Source: Cellvibrionales bacterium UBA4495
Lineage (GTDB): Bacteria; Pseudomonadota; Gammaproteobacteria; Pseudomonadales; Porticoccaceae
Assembly (NCBI GenBank): GCA_002388905.1
Contig: DGNJ01000068.1
Span: forward strand, 19,297-41,018
Length of the DNA: 21,722 nucleotides
Direction of reading: 5' to 3'
The notes beneath the pieces are model-generated. The model was not told the origin of the DNA, searched no databases, and worked only from the letters and a program-made list of their open reading frames with translations. Of this stretch, positions 6,916 through 13,177 are shown in pieces; the first letter of the stretch is position 1; every line of letters begins with the position of its first letter. The translations under genes and the position numbers were made by a program.

Positions 6916-8292
6916 TTAGCCGGTGACCAGATGGCCGACGGGCAGCTTCTCGCCGCGCGCCGTCCTGAGCAGCTTGCCGCTCACCGGCAACTGGCCCTCA
7001 TGATATTTTGCCAGATTGGTTTCCAGGGTTTTCAGGTTGTAACCGTAATTGACCATCATCCCGCAGGCACTCCGGAGACCGTTGGCTGAACGATCGCCCA
7101 TGAAATTGATTCGGTGGATGGAAGCGCCGTTGCGCAGGTGGAACCGGGTCACCGGGTTGACGGGCCGGCCCCGCTGGAGGGTGGTCAGGTACTCGAGGCA
7201 TTTGCGGTGCATAAAGGCCTCGAGGGTGGGCAGCCAGTCCGATTCCTCGCCACCGGCCACCCTCTCGAGGACCGAAAAGAGCGCATCCGCGGCAAAGGGA
7301 AGATTGTCCAGTTCCCCGTCTTCCAGGTTCTTTTCAAGCCACAGCCTGAACCCCGGAACCGGCGACAGGGTCACGAAGGTCTTCAGGTCGGGCAATTCCG
7401 AGCGCAGTTGCTTGACCGCTTCCTTGATGATGTACTCCCCGAAACTGATGCCCCGGAGGCCCCGCTGCGGACTGGTCACTGAATAAAACACCGCCGTGTC
7501 CGCCTCGGCGGCGGCCAGGGGCGGCGCCTGGACGTCCAGAAGCGACTGAATGTTTGTGGCTATGCCTGTGGTCAGTGCCACGTGGAGGATCGCGAGCGGT
7601 TCGCCGGGCATGCGCGGGTGAAACACCGTATAACAACGCCGGTCCCGGTCCAGCCGGTTCTTTAGATCCTCCCAGGAGACGATCGAGTGGATAGCCTCGT
7701 AATCCATGAGTTTCTCGAGGAGGCTCGCCGAGGAGGACCAGGTGATCCGCTCGATATCCAGAAAGCCCTGATCGAACCAGAGCCGGAACAGGCCGCGCAT
7801 ATCGGCGTCCAGGGGCCGGAGCCCCTCGTCTTCCCGAATGAAGGCGAGAAGTTCCTCGCGCATATCCACCAGAAACTTCATGCCGTCGGGCAGACTGGTA
7901 AACCGGGTCAGCAGGTCCACGCGCCGGGGGCGCAACGCCTCCCGCAGTGAAGCCGCGGCGCTGTCGACACCGGCGCCCTGCTCCCCGGCCTGGCGATAGA
8001 CCTCGATGGCGGCGTCGACCTTTTCCATGACCGGCCCGAACTCGTCGACAAGCAGCGCCAGTATCCGCTTTCTCTCCGGTGCTTCGGCAACGGCATAGGC
8101 GGCGCCTATTTCCGCCGCCCGCTTGCGGGCGTCCATCTCCCCCCGGGGAGCCTCGACACAGGCCTCGATCTCCCGGCGCAGGCGCGCCTGGCTCCAGGCC
8201 TTGCCGTCGTTGCGGGAGCGGCCCGACACGTCGAACAGATACTCGCGGACGCTGTCCTTCCAGCGCGACAGCTTCTGGTTTACCGATGTCAT
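6916..8292 (-). CDS. Malonyl-CoA decarboxylase
   Basis: This 458-residue cytoplasmic enzyme decarboxylates malonyl-CoA to acetyl-CoA. The N-terminal half is helical (about residues 30-200, the oligomerisation domain). The C-terminal GNAT-like catalytic half contains AILHVALT, SPQRGLRGISFG (about 274-285), TLSPVPGF with the likely catalytic Ser near 310, and FHLRNGA with the likely catalytic His near 385. Human MLYCD uses an equivalent Ser/His pair. The length fits bacterial family members. ATG 8292 has AGGGAG nine bases upstream. It is followed by the NDUFA9-like gene and is divergent from the threonine dehydratase. No malonyl-CoA synthetase or malonate transporter is next to it, so the malonyl-CoA source could be malonate via a distant ligase, or surplus from fatty acid synthesis. 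Confidence 0.93.
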   Translation of the reverse strand: MTSVNQKLSRWKDSVREYLFDVSGRSRNDGKAWSQARLRREIEACVEAPRGEMDARKRAAEIGAAYAVAEAPERKRILALLVDEFGPVMEKVDAAIEVYRQAGEQGAGVDSAAASLREALRPRRVDLLTRFTSLPDGMKFLVDMREELLAFIREDEGLRPLDADMRGLFRLWFDQGFLDIERITWSSSASLLEKLMDYEAIHSIVSWEDLKNRLDRDRRCYTVFHPRMPGEPLAILHVALTTGIATNIQSLLDVQAPPLAAAEADTAVFYSVTSPQRGLRGISFGEYIIKEAVKQLRSELPDLKTFVTLSPVPGFRLWLEKNLEDGELDNLPFAADALFSVLERVAGGEESDWLPTLEAFMHRKCLEYLTTLQRGRPVNPVTRFHLRNGASIHRINFMGDRSANGLRSACGMMVNYGYNLKTLETNLAKYHEGQLPVSGKLLRTARGEKLPVGHLVTG

Positions 8293-8467
8293 TGACTCTG
8301 ACTCCCTGTTTGGTTGACCGGTCCTATCGACTTCATTGAACCGGCGGTGTCTTTGCTATGTTAAAGGGTGATTCCGCCTCTTTAAGCATAGGTCCTGTCG
8401 CCCGCGTTTTTCAGGGCCCGAGCGGCGACCGCCAACGCCACGGCTCACCGACACCGAAGGGGGATCC

Positions 8468-9445
8468 ATGTCCACCGCTGAACTGAACTTGCCCGATCTG
8501 GCGGCCATCCGGGCCGCCCGCAGCCGGATCGCCAGCCGTGTCCCGGCAACGCCCACGGTCGCCGCCCACGACCTGGGGGAGAGCCTGGGACAGCCCCTTT
8601 ATCTCAAGGCGGAAAACCTCCAGGTGACCGGCAGCTTCAAAGCCCGGGGCGCAACCAACTGGCTCCGGATGACCGACCCCGCACAACGGCGCCGTGGCCT
8701 GATTACGGTGTCCGCCGGTAACCATGCGCTGGCACTGGCCTGGGCGGCCCGGCACGAGAATATCCCGGTCACGGTGGTGATGCCGAAAGGCTCCAGCCCC
8801 GCCAAGATAGAAGGCACCCGGCGCTTCGGCGCCGAGGTCATCGTCCGTGGCGACATCAGGGAAGCCGTGGCCCATTGCCACCGCCTGCGCGAGAGCCGGG
8901 GCCTGAGCCTGGTCCACCCCTACGACGACCCGATGGTCATGGCCGGCCAGGGAACCGTCGGCCTGGAAATCCTGGAGCAGGTGCCAAACGTCGAGCGCAT
9001 CCTGTGCCCGGTGGGGGGCGGCGGCCTGATTTCCGGGATCGGCCTGGCGGTCAAGGCCCTCAAACCCGACGTCACCCTGATCGGCATCGAGCCCGACGGT
9101 GCCGCCACGCTCGGCAACGCCTGGGCCCACAACGACCCCGGCGCCGCCCTGCCGGCCGTCAACACCATCGCCGCCAGCCTGGCCCCGGTGACCGCGGGCC
9201 GGTACACCTACGCCGCCAGCCGGCGGGTGGTGGATGCCATGGTGACAGTCCCGGACAGCGCCATTGTCGAGGCGACCCGCCTGCTGCTGACCCGGGGCCG
9301 GCTCTACGGGGAAACCGGCGCCACCGTGGCCATCGCGGCATTGCTCTCGGGAGCGGTGCCAGTAGTCCCGGAAATCACCACGTTGGCGGTGATCACCGGC
9401 GGCAACATGGATATCAGCCAGTGCTGCGACCTGCTAGTGTCCTGA
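8468..9445 (+). CDS. Catabolic-type threonine/serine dehydratase (PLP-dependent)
   Basis: This 325-residue fold-type II PLP enzyme probably deaminates L-threonine to 2-oxobutyrate or L-serine to pyruvate. The PLP lysine is K58 in GSFKARGA. SAGNHA at 82-87 and the phosphate-binding GGGGL at 183-187 are present, and VITGGNMD near the end closes the active site. It lacks the C-terminal ACT domain of biosynthetic IlvA, so it resembles TdcB, serine racemase or hydroxyaspartate dehydratase-type enzymes, and these cannot be told apart by eye. ATG 8468 has AAGGGGG five bases upstream. It is divergent from malonyl-CoA decarboxylase, and its last 12 bases overlap the convergent transporter lipoprotein gene. 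If it makes 2-oxobutyrate, the resulting propionyl-CoA would link to the PrpE-type metabolism at the left edge, but this is speculation. Confidence 0.88.
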   Translation: MSTAELNLPDLAAIRAARSRIASRVPATPTVAAHDLGESLGQPLYLKAENLQVTGSFKARGATNWLRMTDPAQRRRGLITVSAGNHALALAWAARHENIPVTVVMPKGSSPAKIEGTRRFGAEVIVRGDIREAVAHCHRLRESRGLSLVHPYDDPMVMAGQGTVGLEILEQVPNVERILCPVGGGGLISGIGLAVKALKPDVTLIGIEPDGAATLGNAWAHNDPGAALPAVNTIAASLAPVTAGRYTYAASRRVVDAMVTVPDSAIVEATRLLLTRGRLYGETGATVAIAALLSGAVPVVPEITTLAVITGGNMDISQCCDLLVS

Positions 9446-10117
9446 GTAAGAGGCTTCCGGCGGGGGCGGCAGCTTCTCCACAATGCGTATTGCCAGGCGC
9501 CCGAGCAGATCACTGTAGGCCCGGACCAGGGCCTCCGTGTCTGCGCCCGCGTTCGCCGTATAGCGGGAAAACGTGTCGTGCCCGCTGTGCACCAGCCGGT
9601 CCCCGGGGATATCCTCCAGCACCCAGTTCACCTCCAGGACCGCCTCGCCGCTGGCGGTGGCGTTGAGATCCAGGACGTCGACGCGCAGGGCAAGGTCCGG
9701 CTGGGTGCGACGTGTCCAGGGGAAGTTGCGCACGTCGGCACCGGTGAGCAGGCCCAGGTTCTGGACCAGCACCCGCTGTACGGCTTCGTCCAGGGGTTCC
9801 GCCCAGCGGTGGCCATCGTGCATGCGGATCGTGGCGCCGTTGTGGGTGGCAATACGGGTACGGTCCAGGAAGGGCGAGACACGCACCGGACCCACCCCCA
9901 GGGCCAGGTGCGGGTATCGGCTGGCGGTTTCCCCGGTAGCCGCGGTGAGCAGATAGTAGTCCGGCTCCGGGCTGCGCCCTCCGCCGATGCAGCCGCCCAG
10001 CAGGAGGACCAGCAGAACCATTCCGGCCACCGGCGTCGCCGGCCTCCTGCTGCGCGCCGTAACCCCCGGGTACGCACGCGGCAAAAGCGGCAACGGACTG
10101 TCGTGCACAAGCTTCAT
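9434..10117 (-). CDS. ABC-type transport auxiliary lipoprotein (PqiC-like)
   Basis: This 227-residue lipoprotein of the ABC transport auxiliary family (as in PqiC) ends the MCE transporter operon. Residues 33-43 form a hydrophobic segment ending in the lipobox LLGGC, with acceptor Cys at 43. The mature domain starts with the YYLLTA strand typical of the family and includes VGPVRVSPFLDR and NPAVEVNWVLED-like strands. It probably sits at the outer membrane as the distal partner of the MCE protein. ATG 10117 has AGGAG seven bases upstream and lies 3 bases after the MCE stop, supporting this start. It gives an unusually long 32-residue stretch before the hydrophobic core. A later ATG at residue 33 would give a standard signal but has only a weak ribosome binding site. 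Confidence 0.85.
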   Translation of the reverse strand: MKLVHDSPLPLLPRAYPGVTARSRRPATPVAGMVLLVLLLGGCIGGGRSPEPDYYLLTAATGETASRYPHLALGVGPVRVSPFLDRTRIATHNGATIRMHDGHRWAEPLDEAVQRVLVQNLGLLTGADVRNFPWTRRTQPDLALRVDVLDLNATASGEAVLEVNWVLEDIPGDRLVHSGHDTFSRYTANAGADTEALVRAYSDLLGRLAIRIVEKLPPPPEASYSGH

Positions 10118-10120
10118 GGA

Positions 10121-11086
10121 TTACTCCTCGTCGGGCCTGCCGTAGATCAGGGACTGGGGCTGTCGCTCCAGCATCTCCGTCAGTCGCCGCAACTGGTTGG
10201 CGGCACTGTCGACACTCCTGGCCGCGTCGTTGACCCGGTGCAACACCGGCGAATCCGACGAGGTCAGGAAGGCAGCGTTGGCGGCGGATTCCTCCAGCTT
10301 TCGCGAACTCCGGGACAGGGCTGCCAGTGTGGCATCCAGTGACTCGAGTACGGCCGGCAGCTCCCGGTTGGCCCTGTCCAGGAATGTGTTGGCGTTGTCG
10401 GCCAGGCGCCCGTAACGCTCCCCGAACTGTTCGCCCTGCTCCCTGAGCGTCCTGGCCGCCGCCTCCAGGGCCGCGAGGCTCCCGCGCAGATCGCCGGCCA
10501 GGTTCTGCAGGTCGGGATCGTTGATAAGACGGTTGGCGCCGGCGAGCACCTCCTGGAGATCCTGGCCCAGCCGGGTGATATTGATGTCCTCCAGGTCCCG
10601 GGTCAGTTGCTGCAGATCGGTGGGCGTAGTGGGCAACTGGGGATAGCGGGTTTCCACGTCCCGGTACTGGGGCTCGCGATCCGGCGCGAAGTCCACATCC
10701 ACGTACAAAAGCCCGGTGAGGAAACTCTGCAGACGCAACTGGGCGCGCAGGCCCCGGTCCACTAACTGGTCCAGGGCCACGGGCCGGGCATTGTCCTCCA
10801 GCTCCAGGGCCTCGGCATCGATCTCGATGACCACCTGGTTGAGCACCTCCATGGATTTGCCGTAGAGGCTGGCGTTAATCTGCTCCACCTGACCGATCTT
10901 GACGCCCTTGATGGTCACCGGGGCGCCCACATTGAGGCCCTTGATGGAACTGTCGAAGATCAGCACATAGCGATCCCTGGGGCTCCACCAGTTGCTGCCG
11001 CTGAACAGCAAAAGCAGGGCCACCAGCAGGACAATGGTGATCAGTACAAAGCCGCCCACCGCGACGGCATTGGCGGAGCGGCTCAT
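10121..11086 (-). CDS. MCE-domain (MlaD-family) substrate-binding protein
   Basis: This 321-residue inner-membrane-anchored periplasmic protein has one transmembrane helix at about residues 9-29. A single MCE domain (about 37-115) follows, with FDSSIKGLNVGAPVTIKGVKIGQV and LRAQLRLQSFLTG signatures. A long helical, coiled-coil-like tail (about 150-310) ends in RPDEE. MCE proteins form hexameric rings that carry phospholipids or other hydrophobic molecules between membranes. The extended tail resembles those MCE proteins whose helices form a tube toward the outer membrane. The ATG overlaps the ATPase stop as ATGA, a sign of translational coupling. The downstream lipoprotein is the likely outer-membrane partner. 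The gene order of STAS permease, ATPase, MCE and lipoprotein is a known Mla-like arrangement in pseudomonads. Confidence 0.92.
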   Translation of the reverse strand: MSRSANAVAVGGFVLITIVLLVALLLLFSGSNWWSPRDRYVLIFDSSIKGLNVGAPVTIKGVKIGQVEQINASLYGKSMEVLNQVVIEIDAEALELEDNARPVALDQLVDRGLRAQLRLQSFLTGLLYVDVDFAPDREPQYRDVETRYPQLPTTPTDLQQLTRDLEDINITRLGQDLQEVLAGANRLINDPDLQNLAGDLRGSLAALEAAARTLREQGEQFGERYGRLADNANTFLDRANRELPAVLESLDATLAALSRSSRKLEESAANAAFLTSSDSPVLHRVNDAARSVDSAANQLRRLTEMLERQPQSLIYGRPDEE

Positions 11087-11865
11087 GAGCCCCCCTCCCG
11101 ATCCCGGCTGTCGTATTCCCCCCGGGACAAGAAGCGGCGAACCAGCTCGTGGTCGCTGTGGTGAAGCATATGGCGGGGATCGCCACAGTCGAGCTGGGTC
11201 TTGCTCCCGGTGTCGAGAAACACCGCGTTGGTGGCAATACTGAAGATGCTCGCCAGTTCGTGGGTAACGATCACCACGGTACCTCCCATACTGTCGCGGA
11301 TCTCCACGATCAACTCGTCCAGACGCTGGGAGCTGAGCGGATCGAGGCCCGCGGAGGGCTCGTCGAAAAAGAGCAGTTCCGGATCCAGGGCAATGGCCCG
11401 CGCCAGGGCCGCGCGCTTCTGCATGCCGCCACTGATCTCTCCCGGATAGTAGTCGCCAAAACCGTCCAGGCCAACCAGGGCCAGCTTGAAATCGATCAGG
11501 TCGCGCATTTCCCCGGCGGGCATATCGGTGTACTGGTGCAGCGGCACCGCCACATTCTCCGCCAGGGTCAGATCGCTGAACAGCCCGCCACGCTGGAAAC
11601 TGATGCCCCAGCCCCGGCGCATGGCCTTCTGCTCCCGGGGCCTGGCTTTAAAAAAATCCTGCCCGTCGATAAGGATTTCGCCTTCCGCCGGCACCTCCAG
11701 GCCGATCATGTGCTTGAGCAGTGTGCTCTTGCCGCAGCCGCTGCCGCCCATGATCACGAAGACATCGCCACGACGGATCGTAAAATTCAGGTCCCGCTGA
11801 ACCAGCAGGGAGCCGTAGCGCAGGGTCAGGTCACGGACTTCGATATGGGTATCGGCGTCGGGCAC
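11083..11865 (-). CDS. ABC transporter ATPase, MlaF-like
   Basis: This is the cytoplasmic ATP-hydrolysing subunit of the MCE transporter. From GTG 11865 it has 260 residues. It has Walker A GGSGCGKST at about 40-48, a Q-loop in SFQRGGLF, the signature ISGGMQKR at about 144-151, Walker B LLFFDEP at about 164-170 and the switch His in IVTHEL. The QRGGLF and GGMQKR variants are those of MlaF. I chose GTG 11865 because it falls 7 bases after the permease stop with GGGAG upstream, although the spacing is about 12 bases. The frame is open to an ATG at 11913, but that would overlap the permease coding end and lacks a ribosome binding site. Its stop overlaps the MCE start by 4 bases. Confidence 0.9.
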   Translation of the reverse strand: MPDADTHIEVRDLTLRYGSLLVQRDLNFTIRRGDVFVIMGGSGCGKSTLLKHMIGLEVPAEGEILIDGQDFFKARPREQKAMRRGWGISFQRGGLFSDLTLAENVAVPLHQYTDMPAGEMRDLIDFKLALVGLDGFGDYYPGEISGGMQKRAALARAIALDPELLFFDEPSAGLDPLSSQRLDELIVEIRDSMGGTVVIVTHELASIFSIATNAVFLDTGSKTQLDCGDPRHMLHHSDHELVRRFLSRGEYDSRDREGGS

Positions 11866-11872
11866 GGCGGCG

Positions 11873-13024
11873 TCACACTCCCATCTTGTCGTACAGGATA
11901 TTGAGCCCGGCATCGGCGGCCACCAGATAGACGATGGCGTGGACCACCGCCCGGGTGGTGGCAGTGCCCACCGCCGCCGAACTGCGACCGCTCATGAGCC
12001 CGGACTGGCAGCCGGCGGTGGCGATAAGCAGGGCAAAGACCACACTCTTGACCAGCCCCGTGGCGATATCGCCAAGGCCCACGGCATCCCGGGCCTGGTA
12101 GAGAAACTGGGAAAAATTGACCTCCATGCCCGACGCCACCAGGGCCCCGCCGACGAGCCCCACCACATCGGAAAAAATCACCAGAAGCGGCATCACCAGC
12201 ACCAGGGCCAGCAGCCGGGGCAGCACCAGATATTCCATGGGTGACAGTCCCAGGGTGGTGACCGCGTCGATCTCCTCGTTGGCCTGCATGGCACCGAGCT
12301 GGGCGGCGTAGGCGGCGCCGGTGCGCCCGGCCAGGATCACCGCGGTCATCAACGGGCCCATCTCCCGGACCATGCCCACCGCCACCAGGTTGGCCACATA
12401 AACCTCGGCGCCGAACTGGCGCAACTGCACGGACCCCAGATAAGCGAGGATCATGCCCACCAGAACGCTGATCAGGGCGACAATGCCCAGGGCCCGGGGG
12501 CCGGTCTGATCGATGAAGTAGAACAGATCGCGCACCCGGGTGTGGCTGCGCCCGGAGGCAAAGCGCAGCAGCGCCACCATTCCGTCGCCGATAAAGGCGA
12601 TAAAGTCCAGAACCGCGTCGTAACGTCGCAACCAGCGGGCGCCAATGCGTGCCAGGGGCGGCGGTTGTGGCTCGCTTTCCACTTCACCGGCCCTGACGGC
12701 ATGGGCCACGCCCAGCAGCGTCCGCATCCCTTCGGGCAGGCCGGTAGTGTCCAACTCGATGCCCCTGTCCTCCCCGGCCCGGGCCAGATGGTAGAGGCGG
12801 GCCAGGGTCCGGGAATCCCAGCGAAAGCCTTCGGCGGCCGCCAGCAACCAGCGCCGGGGGGATCGGGCCTGTCCGAGGCAGGCATCCCGCAACTGTTCAT
12901 GGCCCGGTCCGGCATCGTCACCGGTCCAGTCGCCGCTCAGTTCCAGGAGGACCGTGTCGCCGGAAGCCTCAACGCTGTAGTCGGGACCCGCACCGGCGGG
13001 TTCCCCCTCCCCGGTTTCCGCCAT
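11873..13024 (-). CDS. STAS-MlaE fusion permease of the MCE transporter
   Basis: This 383-residue inner-membrane permease fuses an N-terminal STAS-like domain to a MlaE permease. The STAS part is about residues 15-110, with VLLELSGDWTGDD and a GIELDTTGLPEG segment. The MlaE part, about 125-383, has FIAFIGDGMVALL, a membrane helix with LISVLVGMILAYLG, the MlaE core VREMGPLMTAVILAGRTGAAYAAQLG, and EEIDAVTTLG, the coupling region for the ATPase. In E. coli the STAS protein MlaB is separate; here it is fused. It starts the operon. GAGGAG lies eight bases before ATG 13024. A weak promoter-like TATACT lies on the minus strand at 13079-13074 with no good -35. The upstream neighbour, divergent across 153 bases, is the AsmA-like DUF748 gene, also an envelope lipid candidate. 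Confidence 0.93.
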   Translation of the reverse strand: MAETGEGEPAGAGPDYSVEASGDTVLLELSGDWTGDDAGPGHEQLRDACLGQARSPRRWLLAAAEGFRWDSRTLARLYHLARAGEDRGIELDTTGLPEGMRTLLGVAHAVRAGEVESEPQPPPLARIGARWLRRYDAVLDFIAFIGDGMVALLRFASGRSHTRVRDLFYFIDQTGPRALGIVALISVLVGMILAYLGSVQLRQFGAEVYVANLVAVGMVREMGPLMTAVILAGRTGAAYAAQLGAMQANEEIDAVTTLGLSPMEYLVLPRLLALVLVMPLLVIFSDVVGLVGGALVASGMEVNFSQFLYQARDAVGLGDIATGLVKSVVFALLIATAGCQSGLMSGRSSAAVGTATTRAVVHAIVYLVAADAGLNILYDKMGV

Positions 13025-13177
13025 CGCCTGTTCTCCTCGGTTTATTTTCTCGGCACCCTTAGGCCGTGGCTCCAGTATAGGAAAGCGCCCCCTATAAAGC
13101 GATGCCGGGTCTCCCGTCTGGCACTGGACGCCATAATCGCCTTTACTTGGCTACAGATACAACAAACGGAACTTTTC

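Noticed and set aside
12542..13177. N-terminal extension of the DUF748 frame by 212 codons
   Set aside because: It lies antisense to the MlaE permease start. The sequence is low-quality and Gln/Gly-rich, and a proper membrane anchor begins at ATG 13178.
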